DNA of 64,000 bases, from contig CM036617.1 of the NCBI GenBank assembly GCA_020746105.1, forward strand, positions 141,325,845 to 141,389,844, in the 5' to 3' direction. Positions 9,340 through 21,512 of the stretch are shown piece after piece. Below the pieces are notes generated by a model that was given only the letters and a program-made list of their open reading frames with translations, searched no databases and was not told the DNA's origin. The stretch comes from Trogon surrucura. Taxonomy: Eukaryota > Chordata > Aves > Trogoniformes > Trogonidae. Each line of letters starts with the position of its first letter. Positions within the stretch are counted from its first letter, which is position 1. The translations under genes were made by a program, and so were the position numbers.

Positions 9340-12300
9340 TGAAGATCTGGAATGCAGTGCGATTTGCTTTTAGAAAACTGTATGAGCAACTTGGCTGCTA
9401 GATAATTGTTCAGTTACTTTGGCAGTCTCATACTTCAATCCTGCAACAGAAAATTCTTGCCAGTTCTTTGTGATTTTCACGTCTGTCTTATGATACTTGG
9501 TGTTTTTCCCAAAGCTACAGTAACTGAGTCACGGATCTTCACTTTTATTTCAGAAGGAAAAAAATTTAAGTGCCTACTCTCACCCTGTGTGTGAGGGAAA
9601 TGCGTGCACAGGCTTTAAAAAAAAAAAGACAAACAAAGAAATTGGCAACCAATTATTCCAGGGTTTTTTTATATATTTCTAGGTTTTTTTAATACTCGGG
9701 CTGCTCATTATTAGCAGTTTTGATACCCCACTTAATCTGAAGTTCTTTTAACTTGCCTGGGTTCTGTGCAAGCACAAAAATCAGCCCATAGAAGTGAATC
9801 TTAAACTTCAGTAATTTGTAACCGCAAAAATTTCTTTCTACTGCTTGCACACTCAGCATTGAGTTGAATACTACGCTGTTCTGTAAAGCCTGAGATTAAC
9901 AGTTAATAAACTGTATTTTATGAAATCGCGGGAAATGGTGATTGCAATCATAGCATCATAACATCAAATAATGATAAGGAGTGTAGTTTTTACTTTAGAA
10001 GAGTTGAAGGTTGAAATGGTTCAAAAAGTTTGGCAAATAGGGAACTGTACTCCTACAAAAAGGAAAAATAAAATGTTCAGCTGCAGCAGATCGTTGAAAT
10101 CTTTCAAACTCATTTCCAGGAGGAATGTGGGAGGCATTTTCCTTCTTAGTCACATTTGCACACTTCTGAGTGTTACTTCATTTTCAGACATTTTTCACAT
10201 TAATGTTACTTTTTATGACAAAATAAGCCCATATATGTATAAGAAATACTAAGTTATAAGGATCTGTGACTTAAAAGTAATGTTTAGGATTTTATAATCT
10301 GCATTGAAGTGGAGTTGTTTATTTCAGAAGAGTTTTGCAAAGTTTTTTAGGAAATAATGTTAAAGAAGGGGTTGAGGGAAGAAAAATGCCAACTGTTCCT
10401 CAGTTTGTGTAATATTAACACATACCAGATGTCTCTTTTATAGGATAGATTATGAATTGTAATTGAATGAATTTTAGTACAAAACTGGAACTTTTCAAGT
10501 TAGAGAAATATTAAATGCTCTGTGCATTTTGTCTGTGTATCATTTGTAGATTGTTACAATGTTAAAAATAGGTTTGGGTTTATTTTATCCCCTTCGCCTG
10601 CCCCAAATCAAAATACATCTGGTGTTTGTTGGTTTTCTGCAAGTGATGGCTGGCTGGACTTAGTGGCTTTGACCCTGTTTCATTGTGATTAAGCTTGTTA
10701 AGATTTTATGTTTTTAGTATCTGTTTTACAACATTTTCATTACTGTGTATTTTATTAAGGTTCAAGTGGTTTGTATTTTTATGGTTGCATCTGGTCTGTA
10801 TAAACCCTGCCCCAGTTTAAAAAGCCATTTGTCTCACTACTGGACGTGAGGGAGTTTTGAAGTATAGTGGGATGTGTATGTGTCAGTTGTATGTTGGTAC
10901 CTAGAAAAGTCTTTCTCCTCGACTAGCTCATAATAATTTTTACTACCTAGAATATACAAAGGGGTGTGTTTCCATGTTCATGTCTTTGTGTTCATTCATG
11001 CTTGGATGTGTTCATATTTCCACATTTAAATATTTTGCAATGTTTGTCTCGAAAACAAGAGTAGTTATTATTGAAAGGTGGTCCAGAATATTTTTACTAA
11101 GTGCTTAAGAAGAAATTCTATCTATATCAAAGTCAAGGAATCTTCAGTTTCGTTTCCCATGAAGATGATATGATGTTTTTCTCTCCATAATCGTATAAGC
11201 TACGTCTGATTTGCTCTGACCACATGTGGTGTAAGCTTATCCTTACATATATTATTTGATTTAATTTGCGTTTAAACATGGGGAAAAAAAAAAATCTCTT
11301 ATTTAGTCCCATGGGTTATTGTATTTCTAAAAGTAAAACAGGAGAAGTACAAATGTAAATTAAAATATTGCTGTATTAAATAACTAGTCTCTGAGACTGT
11401 AAATGCACTGAAAATAATGTTTCCCAAGTCTGTCTTGATTTTAGCATCGTATCCCGTTTGCTGAAGTACTGAAATACTTCTAACTGACCAGGATGACCCA
11501 AACATGGAACAAGATGAAACGTTGAGCATTCCCTCTTTAAATTCTTCTCTCTAGAGTCTGGCAACATACCTGAGGATGCAGTCAAGACTTCGCTATGAGA
11601 TCTGATGTAGACTCCTCATTAACTGCTGTATCTGAACTTCCCGTCCTTTGGTTGGTTCTAACCAGGCTCCTGTGCATCAAAAATAGCTGTTCCGCATCAG
11701 CTTTTCGAAGAGCAGATTTTTCAAATCTTGTTGCTGTTGAAAATTCTGTTGCTCTTAGTACACCTCACAATTCCACCACAGTTCCCAGTTTGTTATTTCA
11801 TCAGTTGCTCCTCTCCAGCACTGAATGCCTGTCCATACCATTAGTCCTTCTGACTTTCTCCTACAGGACATATTTTGTTAAAGAGTTGGGAGTATTGCAG
11901 TATGCCCTACGTACCTAAACACACATACGTGAACATAGATGTTTTTGTGCACACAGATGAGCACAGAAAGTTTTCACAAACTGTAAGATGGGAGTAAAAT
12001 ATATCCATTGGTGCTGATAAAGGAATTGGACTCATAGGGCTCTGATGGGGTTTTGTTTACGCTTTATTTGGTTCTTCAGGTCAGTCAGTGCACTCAGGAT
12101 TTGGAGGTGGTCTGTACTAGCGAAGTCTCTACCAGTCTCAGAAAGGCCCTTTGCGTTTTGAAGGCCCTTTTCTGAAGAGCTTCCCGGCTTTTTAGTGGCA
12201 CAGTGTTTCCAGTGTTGAGGCAGCAGGAGTACTCCCATGCAGTCACGCTGGTGAAATCCAGCACATACCAGGGAATGGAGAGAACTGAGGGAAGGGCTGA

Positions 12301-13700
12301 CTTGGAGGAAGTCACAGATTGCATTTTTGGATACGAAGCAGTACAGATGCTCCATTTGTGTTAAGATCTACCCACTTTTAGATCGCTTGACAGGTTAAAA
12401 TGTCAGTTAAAAAAAAAAAAAGCAAAAACTGTCATGGATTTTAGCTGGACGAAATTATAGCTTAATTACCTGATGCCTCGCTGTGGTTCACGGAGTGTGA
12501 GAGAACTCAGTTTCTCATGTGCATAGCCAAATTAGTTGAGACTAAGGACGTCTGATGCCTGAAACTGTGGGATTATTTTCACCATAGAAAGCGTGACAGT
12601 TCCTTTATGCGCACCTGTAGTTTGAAAAGAACAAGTTTATGTCTGCAAAGTTTAGATCTTGTTGCTACAGGGGAGACCTCACAATGAAAAAGCAAAACAA
12701 AGGCTAAATAAACACATGCAGGCACTCCTTGAAAAACTCTGTCAGTGTAATCCTTGGGACAGATTTGCATATGTTGGACTTTAGCTAGTGGCTGTTGAAA
12801 AGAGTGTCTCATTTCTATAGAGAAATTTAGTGTGCGCATCTGCAGGCAAGGGGAAAAAGCAAAGGTTGCCTGCATAAAGCTTGAAGACACTTTTTATAAT
12901 TTCTTTTTGTGGTTGTCCCTGGTACTCAGGGAAAACCAATCGCCCTATCCCCAGTCGCCAGTGAGCTACATACAGCTGTAATCCAGGGGCTAACCAGCAT
13001 ATCTGTTCAGTTTAAGATGACTTCATTCATCATTTTAGGAAGTGTGTCTGTTAGTTTTAGCGTACAAATACTATTTCAAAGGGTTTGCCTACATAAAACC
13101 ATTTTCTATTTTTCATATTGCTTATGCCTATCGATAGTTTAGTAGATTGTAATGAAATACTTTATTATTACTTTCTGAAAGTATAATATTAATTAAAAAC
13201 TAGCTAGCATAAACTATTGCACATTGCACAACCCAACAAGCTTACTTTTTGAAATTGTGTTGCCTTTTAGTTATTTTCGCTCTTAGGTCACAGGATAACA
13301 TTTTACTACTCTTGTGAATTTTATCAGAAAATGCACAAAAACCTCAAGAGGAAGTGGTTGCATATAAACCTTGAGATACAGTATTGTACTTTGACAAGAA
13401 CGAACAGGAGATCCGGAAAGATTTACTAGTGCTCAAAAATGTTTTTACAGTCTTAATGATGTGGAAAAAAAAATCAGTTTTTAAAAAGATACAGATATTA
13501 AGTGCTATATTGTGATGGACAGCAGTTTACAGGTACAGTTTTTCTGAGCTAAGAAAACTCATGTTGGTCTCTAAATACAGGCCGTTGATGCTGACAATTT
13601 TTGACTTGGAAGTGTAATGGTACCTGATTGGTTGGCCAAGAAACATGGAAAATTAAGTTCATATTTTAACAGTGGTAAATGATACGACTATCAAATGTAG
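9340..13700. other. AT-rich non-coding stretch
   Basis: No recognised gene or transposon. The longest frames (11595-11918 on +, 12032-12355 on -, 107 codons each) have no motif I recognise and no convincing splice context. A-runs of about 11-13 bases occur near 11284 and 12410. Confidence 0.65.
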
Positions 13701-13713
13701 AATAAATTTGCTG

Positions 13714-13727
13714 CCAGCAGATGGCAG
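13714..13727 (+). promoter_or_regulatory. CTCF-type core motif
   Basis: CCAGCAGATGGCAG fits every position of the CTCF core CCASYAGRKGGCRS, read on the + strand. It is followed by an A13 run at 13736-13748. It lies in plain AT-rich DNA away from any recognised repeat. Occupancy cannot be inferred from sequence alone. Confidence 0.5.
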
Positions 13728-13749
13728 CAGAATGGAAAAAAAAAAAAAG

Positions 13750-16700
13750 ACACATAAATATGAGTGGACAAAAGAACTCAGATTTCTAACAGCTTAGTTT
13801 CACTAGCTGATTTTGACTAGGCAAGGTAAGTTAAGGTTTAATTGGAAAGGGGAAATGTCCAGGGCAGGCTGGCTTTTGATATATTACCTTGGACCGCAAA
13901 GAATTGTACTGTACTTTTGTAACCACCGATTTCTGGTGGAAGTTTTAAGAAAAGGTTGTATTTGAAAATATTTGCACTAGTGTTTGTCTATAAAACTTAG
14001 AACATTTCACTAGTCAAATAGTGTGTAGATTTATTAATTCTGATGTCCTGTTGAAACAACTCGTTATAGCAAAGTGGAGAGTTATTAATTTTAATTGGGG
14101 CTGTCAACTTATGTCCAATTCAGAAAAGAAATAAAGCCTTTAAGCTGGTTCTCTCTGCACATATCTTAGTTAACATTTGATCACTCTGCAAGAAATTGCA
14201 AATAACCTATGTGCTATTAATGTGTTTGGTTGTGTGGTTTTTTTTCGTGACGTATGTATATGTGTGTATGTGTGTTCCCAGAAGATGAACAAGGAGAAGA
14301 GACTGAGGTTTAATTTTCATCTTTATCTTAAAATCTATTTTAGAATCATCTGCACTTTAGGGAGAATATGCAGCACTGCTGTTGTTCTGCATGCTTTTTC
14401 TCTACTATGAACTTTTAATAAAGAAGACACAGGATTAAAACCATAAGTATGTGCCTTTTCATAGTGTGTGTGTATAGTTATTTATACTGTATTTGTGATT
14501 TATGGTGTTGCCAGGCATGCCATTCCAAAGTTACATTTAAAAAATGGTTTGTAACCGGGGATTGAGGCATAGACAACTTACCAGTGAGACACCAAAGATG
14601 AAGGTAAGGGAGAATGTTATTACTTCTCTATCCTTTTTGAATTTGTCCTTTTTTGAATTTGATGTGGGTTTTTTTTAGAAACAAGATGTGTGCATTTAAA
14701 ATTAGAAGAACTCTGCCAAAGGTAAACTGAAGACTCAGAAATTGTTTTAAGTCTCAAAGGCTGCATTCTATAGCCTCCTGCTAGTCAGGTAGTTGTTATT
14801 TGGTGTTGCTTTGTGCAAAAAAAAACCAGAGTAGGAAACCTATCTCTATCTACCTATATGTCTGTGTATATATATCTGTAGATCTGTGCAAGTTGGTTAT
14901 GGATATCTTGATTAATATGACACAAGCTTATACCCTGTTTAATTTTTGTTTACTGATAGTTTGATTTTATGAGGTTTTAGAAACTTAGCATTATGTATTT
15001 GTGGGGTAAATACCTTTGAGACAGATACTGAGACCCCTCATCTTTTGCATGTATTGTATTAACACTTGCACTGACTGTGCCACTGTTATTCTACAGATAC
15101 TTTTTTTGAGAGGTTAAAGCAGGTAGAACCTGTTTTTTCAGAACTTCATTCAGTTTTAAAGGCATGCAATGAAGTTGCTTGATTTTAATTGACCCCAGAG
15201 TCATTTCAAACAAGTTATTGTCCTGCACTTCTGACAGATTCTATTGTTTAAAGCACTTTTAACAAGTAATATCACTTTGTAATTAAAAACATTATTTGCA
15301 GTTGAGTGGTTGTTTTACTGATGTGGTGAAAGAGTAAAGGCCTGCCCTTACCATAATACATTAAGCAAAGCACAGGGAGTAGTTTACCAGCCACGGTGTA
15401 GATGAGCAACACAAATCTGTGTTTCTTGCACTTGGATGTTTTTGCAACGTTAATCTGAAATGCCATCTATTAGCTTATTATCCATATGGAACTGGCACTC
15501 TCTAAATCTAGAAGCAAAGAAAGAAGTAGTGGAAGTGGAGAAATTCCATTGACCCAGTTAAATGTAATTACAAGGTTAGAACTGAGGCCAGAATATTTGA
15601 GTTCTGCATGTAACGTTTCACTGCTCAACCCCTTTTGAATGGCATTACCTCATCTCGCATCCATTCAGGAAAAGAGTTGCAAATCCCACAAGAACAGATC
15701 GAAGTTATCCAAGGTCATTGTATGAACAGAATGTGGGGAATTCTTTTCACGTTTTCAGTTGCAAGGGGATGCTTAAAAATACATATGATGGGGAACTTAA
15801 TCTATTAATATTGATTTGGCTTGGGCAAAATATATTTGTGGGACTCGATTCCTTTGCATTGTCTTTCCCACATGTTTCATGTGTCAGGTGCAAGTGAGTC
15901 TGATCGGGGTGTTAGGAGGAAGGAAAGGCTAAATATGCTGAGGTGCTTTGTAAAATAATGGCTGGATGTGAACAAATGACATCAATTGGAGCAAATTACA
16001 TACTGCTTCCAATGATGTAATCCAGAAAGTTTGAATTGCTTTTAATGCTTTCAGTCCGAATAAATTCCTTTTCTTTTGAGTTCTTCTTAGTAATCAGCTT
16101 TTATATTGCAAGCAGCAGGCTCGACCTCTGTTTATTCCTTCATTTTGAAAATTTTGTGATAAAAAAGGCAGGTAGGAAAACCCCCCAAACACATTGTATA
16201 GACTTATTAGTAATTCAGAAATATTGACAGCTCAGATATTTTTTTAAAAACTGATGAATGCACTAGGGCAGTATTATTTTTTTAATGTGTATGTTTTTAT
16301 AATACCTGTAAATAGTGACAGAGATAATAGGCTAAGTACAGAATTGAAAAATTCAAGCCAGAAGTTGTTCTTTCTTTTTTTTTTTCTTTTTAAATCCACA
16401 TTAGTTTTTCTGTATATAGACATAAATATCTATATAGGGAACTGAGGCAGTGAAATAATATATTGTGTAAAAATATAATTGAATATACAAATACAGATTT
16501 TTAGTAGATGTAACAGGTGACAATATAATTAGAAATGCAGAACATGGACTTTTAAAGTGCTTGCTTAAAATTAAATGAAAGATTTGATCTTTCTTGGATA
16601 CTTTTTAGATCTTGAAATAATACTCATTGCCATTAAGAAAATTTCATATTTGTGAGATTAGCGTTTGGAATAATCTTTGTTTTGTTTAAGACTTTCCTGA

Positions 16701-17970
16701 AAATTATGTTACATTCTGTTGTTTTACTTTGTCAGTTTATCTCTGTAAAATGCAACTACAGCTGAGGAATTTTATCAGTTTCTGGCACGACAGCAGTGTC
16801 TTTGGAGCTCTATGTGTCTAGTAAGGGCTTTGAATGTGAGAGTATTGATTAACATTTGTAATTTCTTGATATACACAATAAAAAAGTACTACTGAATTGC
16901 ATCCTGTTGTTTAGAATTAAAGAAGAAATAAGATTTCCTGCTATCCTGCTGTAAACGTTCTAAGGGCTTTTCTCCCACCTCCAGAGAATCAGATAATTTA
17001 CGTGTACACATCCTGAGTAGCATCTCACTTCAGAAGGTGTGCCATTGACTCCACTACAATATTTTCTGAAGGTGATATTCGAATACATATGAATGAAGAC
17101 AGCAGGATACTGCTGATGAAGTATTTACTACTTCAGACACAGTATACATTTTTTAGAGTTTGAAAAGAGAGACTGTCACAACTCTTTTGTTATTTAATCT
17201 TAATTAGTATGGTATTTTGTGTTTTTTTTTAAAAAATTGGAACCTTATCATTTTTAAGGGCTCAAAAAACTATTATTGATTATTTTTGGTGTGTAATAGT
17301 CGCTGATAGCTTTTCCTAAAACTTGCTAATATTTTTATGAATGTAACTGCTTGCCTAAGCATAAAACTATTATGAAACATTTTAGCTATCCTTGTCATAT
17401 CACAGGTACGTCTATTGGATATTGTCAATAGCTTCACCTCTCTTTGAGTGAGCTGAAGTTACATTTTCATAATTTTTTATCTAAATAGAATGAAAAATAA
17501 AGTTCTCTGTTTCCTTGTATTTATCTCGAAGGCAATCAATAATAAAAATACATAAGCAATACAAAAATGCCTATAATTCTGCAGGTGTTATGAAGTATAT
17601 TTCTGAAACTACTTAGGAAGATAATACTTTTCCAAATGCTTCCTATTGGCATGACTTAGGAAGAAATTTATTTCAAGCTTGCTTTTTTTTTTTTTCAGAC
17701 TGAAGAAAAGCCTTCTAGTTTTCATTTTTTTCAATATTTAGACAACTAGACTAATGGAAAAAGACAGGACTGATTGATCAGACATATAATACAATGCAAT
17801 TTAGATTTCCAATACAATACATTTTGTGGTACAGGAGATAAAAGCTATTTGCTCAAAGGCAAAATACAGGAAAAGTATTACATTCTGATCAGAAAAAAGT
17901 CTTCCCGTATACTCTGAAGGATTAGGCTGAGACGGAAAAGAGAGAGCATGGTCTTTAACAGAAAATCAGT
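13750..17970. other. AT-rich non-coding stretch
   Basis: No recognised gene. It contains degenerate TG/TATG microsatellite patches near 14250-14277 and 14464-14475, a TATC/TATG-like patch at about 14840-14890, T-rich tracts near 16373-16392, and a T13-CAG acceptor-like string ending at 17698 that is not followed by a useful open frame or donor. Confidence 0.65.
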
Positions 17971-17976
17971 GTAAGG

Positions 17977-18305
17977 GACGAATCCTCAGATGGAATCCCT
18001 GCTGGCAGATCCTTTTCCCTGAACGGCTGTTTTTGCAGGACCCTCGTTTCTCAGGTGCTGAAGCTGCAGATGTCCCAGGGACGTCAGACACGGAGCAGGC
18101 ACTGCTCGATGTGCTGCCAGAGGTGAAGTTTTGCAGAGCTGCCCGTCAGTGAACGCATGCGCGCACACTTACACGTAGGTAAAAATCAGGCTGAGAAAAA
18201 GTGTACTTCACCTTCTCATTTTCTGCCAATTACAACTCGACACTCCAAAGTTTGCTCTAAGATTTCGACTTCATGGAGTTTCAAACGGCTGCCACTACGG
18301 GAGGG
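17977..18305. promoter_or_regulatory. Small CpG cluster with an exon-like segment (18039-18122) and NRF1-like site
   Basis: About fourteen or more CpGs fall in about 330 bp of otherwise CpG-poor DNA. Inside, TTTTTGCAG|GAC at 18038/18039 resembles a splice acceptor and CCAGAG|GTGAAG at 18122/18123 a donor. The 84-bp segment between them is open in one + frame (28 codons). That frame also has no stop from about 17930 to 18149, but has no ATG of its own. CGCATGCGCGC at 18154-18164 resembles an NRF1 site. The - strand is open here too, so the open frame alone is weak support. I do not recognise the peptide. Confidence 0.3.
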
Positions 18306-21300
18306 GGTGGGGAGAAAGGGAAAAAACAGTGTTAAAATATTTTATCCTCCCTCAGTGGCATATGGAATTTCCTGCATTGTTCTCTGTGTGTCCAGGGTTC
18401 GGGCTAGGCAAAACTTGCACGTAGTTCTGTAACACATTTTGGATAAATATTTATGTCAGTGTTTTAAACCCTTTTTTTTTCCCCCCCCCCCTCCTGTTGC
18501 ATTGCTGGAAACGAATAGGAGCTGTGTATCACTGAGAAAACATTGCTTAGTTCTCTTTGGTTTCTATACTGTATTATATTTTCAAGTTTTGAGTTTTTCA
18601 CCATAAAACATCACATTGTATATCTCTTTATAACTTGGTTTACAAGTTATTAATTTTAATATTTCTACCTTCTGATCTGTATTTGATCAAATCTGTTGTC
18701 CAAATTGCTCTGCTATTGTCAGCAGAAACATTGTATCTGGTATAATACATGCAGCTGGATGGATGAAATGGTAAATTCAGGTGAACTATAGGGCTGGTTG
18801 CTTTAAACTTTGTAAGAATAGGCACACTTAAAAAGTGAGTTATGCCATTTTAACTGCTTGTATTTGGCTACTAGGTCCGTAAGCCAGCCTTTATCTGTGA
18901 TAGAAAATCTGCAAGGACTGATTTTTTCCGTTGTTCTGGTTTTCTGCACCACTTCAGCTTTGGTTTGACTTTCTCCTTCTCAGGAGTTGTAGGGAAAACG
19001 GAACATGGAAGCAAGTTGGTTATAGTTATTTGGTAACTTCTTGCTGCCTGAATCTCAGTGATTTAGGCAATTGCTAATTGCTGTTAGCTATTAAAGAGGC
19101 TTTTAAAACTACATGAGCAAGACAATTTTGCAGAAAGAATCTGAGCATCCTGGAATTGAATGTAGACCATGTTTCTATTTGGAGCTTTATGCTTTGGAGC
19201 AAAACAGGAACAGACTAAAAAAAAATCTGAAGATTTTTCAGGCTATTTTTGTCTCTTATTTCTCCTTGAACAGTGTTTTCCTCTTTCCTCAAGTCTCTTC
19301 TGCATCTCAAGTAATATTGGTCTACTATCTGCCTTTTCCTTCTACTTTGTTTCTGACTGGCTCAGATGCTTTGGCAATAGTTTTCAAAGCTAGTAGCCTG
19401 TTATCATAGGCATGACTTTTCATAGAATCATTCATATATAGTATTTGAGATTCAGTGTTATGTAATTCTCAGGCAGATTTCTTTTCCTCTTCATCAGTCT
19501 CCTAAGAGGTGCTACAGAAGGATGCCTTATCCCTTGGTAACAGGAACACACAAATGTTATGGGCACTCCTGTGCAACCAAGAAGCCCTTAGTTTTCTGAA
19601 ACTGCTGTGATGTGTCAAATTAGTTTGTCACATAAAGTGATCATGTCAATTTAGAGCAGGGAAATCAAGATTTTTTTGATATGTAAGTGGTTGTTTGGTT
19701 TTATATTCCTGCATAGAAAGATATTTAGATGTAAAATAATTTTCTTTCATTCTGATAGGTTTGTGTTCTTCCTAAACCTTCTGTTACCTGTTTTTATTTG
19801 TTACTGTAGTAAGGTTGTCTCTTCATTTCTGGGCCTTTTGAGCTTCCACATCTGGCAGGCAGTGAGGCCTGGTCAGCAAAGCAGATCACCTGGTTCTGTT
19901 CCTGGCATTGTTGCTGCCATATTGGGGAAACATCAAGTCAGTTCTCTCTGCTTCCTTTTCCACTTCCTTGCAATGGGCAGAATGATACTGATTTCCTATA
20001 CTAAGTCTATGAATGAAATACCCATATATAAAGATTTCTTTAATAAAGAGCTTGTAGTCTTTGAAAACAAAATGTTCCAAAACACATGAAGTCAAAACAC
20101 AGGGAAAAAAACCTCTTTGTAAAACCTTGTTTAAGAACATGCCTCTGGTCACCTGGCAGCCTGCTTCCTTTGCCTGTCAAATAAGACTGCCTACCAAATA
20201 TGATTTTGGTGATGGACACCAGTTTCAGACATAGACTTTTTTTCCCTGGAGCATTTGAATCTGCAGATGTTTACACTGCACTTCTGCCTCAGTGGTTCTA
20301 GTCTGGATGTAATCAGTGATCTCATTCTCACTTGAAGTCTCCAGAGAAGGGATAAACTGTACATCATGTCCTTATCCATCTGTGTCCTCAATGATGTAAT
20401 CAAATTATTGGTTGAGCGCAGGCCAGTTCCACTGGTTGACTTGCATGGCATCAGTATCCGTGCTAAATACACTTGATTGCCTCTGCTACACTGGCATACC
20501 CCTATGGAAATGTTTTGCAATGTGTTCTGCATTTTGTCAAGGGACCTGTGGATTGCACTTATGTCAGCTGTCAAGCTTATAGACGTAGCCTCTGTGTTTT
20601 CTTTTACTTTCTAGAGATTATGGTTCTGTTTTCAGAGCCATCTAATCTCTCTGAATGTTACTGTCAATAGGGGTTTCGATGTGCTGGAGTGTAGCTCTAG
20701 CTGGTCGGTGTCTTGAGTAACTAGTAACTTGAATAACTAGTGACTTGAGAAATGCAAAGTTTCTGAAAGGCAAATCTGTTTCCCCAAAACAGTGTTTACA
20801 GTCGCTGAATAGTCAGTATTCACAGTCAACAAGCTTACACAATTTTTGACACAGAACTCTGCAATAGAACCGATACATCTGCTGCTCCATAGTCTAGTGA
20901 TATGAAGGTATTTTTTCATAACCATTCAATTCTATCATGTAGGAGAATTAAATGCTATGGAAGATCCATAACAGTGCAACATAGTACAGTGTACTGTTTA
21001 TACAGGATTCATGAGTGGGACGTTGTTTGAACAGAGGACTGCTCAGAATGCACCTGTGCCTTGTTTGCTTTATTCAGGATTTACCTTAAGATCATAGATA
21101 TTTCAAGAGAAAGTGTCAGATCTTGTTGTGAGACAGCTATTAGACATCAGGAACAAGTGATGGCCCCTAGCCATACTGTATTCTGTTCTCATCTCTTCAC
21201 ACAATGGTTTATGACCTGGAACTTGCGGTTCTAGAGCACTTTTAAACTTTGGAGCAGGTATATTATAGTTACTGCCGACAGCACGGCCAGGGAGGAAGGC

Positions 21301-21350
21301 ATATGATAAGCATACTGACAAGTGTCTGTCTTCTCTTGACTTTCTTTCAG
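18306..21350. other. Non-coding stretch with an unassigned, less AT-rich part (about 19840-20600)
   Basis: No gene recognised. It contains T9-C11 at 18472-18491. From about 19840 to 20600 the sequence is less AT-rich than its surroundings. The - strand has frames at 19886-20152 (88 codons) and 20191-20574 (127 codons) whose Lys/Arg/Gln-rich content could reflect a decayed coding element, but I cannot match either to a family. A 16-bp tandem repeat follows at 20711-20748. Confidence 0.5.
20711..20748. repeat. 16-bp tandem repeat, about 2.4 copies
   Basis: Units of the form (A/T)CTTGA(A/G)TAACTAGT(A/G) at 20711-20726 and 20727-20742, then a partial third copy. It is a local slippage product. 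Confidence 0.75.
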
Positions 21351-21512
21351 TCTCGTGCAAAGCAAATGGGAAACACTGAAACACTCAGAGTATACTGGAA
21401 AATGGTGGACTACAGTGGAACAGTATCTGTTGAGCGTGTATTTCAAAGAAGTGTCATCAGAAAAGGACACAGAAAGGATCAAGGGAGGGATCAGCATTCG
21501 GCATCTCTTTAG
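21351..21512 (+). other. Exon-like open segment after a strong acceptor (hypothetical terminal exon)
   Basis: A long pyrimidine-rich tract ending TTTCTTTCAG at 21350 is followed by 53 open codons and a TAG at 21510-21512. The peptide is hydrophilic and rich in Arg, Lys, Gln and Ser. The same frame stays open upstream to an ATG at 21303. No poly(A) signal is evident close downstream, and I do not recognise the protein. It could easily be a chance combination. Confidence 0.2.

Noticed and set aside
17683-17760. T13-CAG splice-acceptor-like site at 17698
   Set aside because: No usable donor follows, and all three frames stop within about 50 bp.
19420-19480. TCATAGAATCATTC resembling a CR1 tail
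   Set aside because: Only about 14 bp match; the following sequence does not follow any CR1 3' end.
19676-20089. 137-codon + strand frame, hydrophobic at its start
   Set aside because: The Phe/Leu-rich beginning comes from a T-rich stretch. No family resemblance or convincing start was seen.
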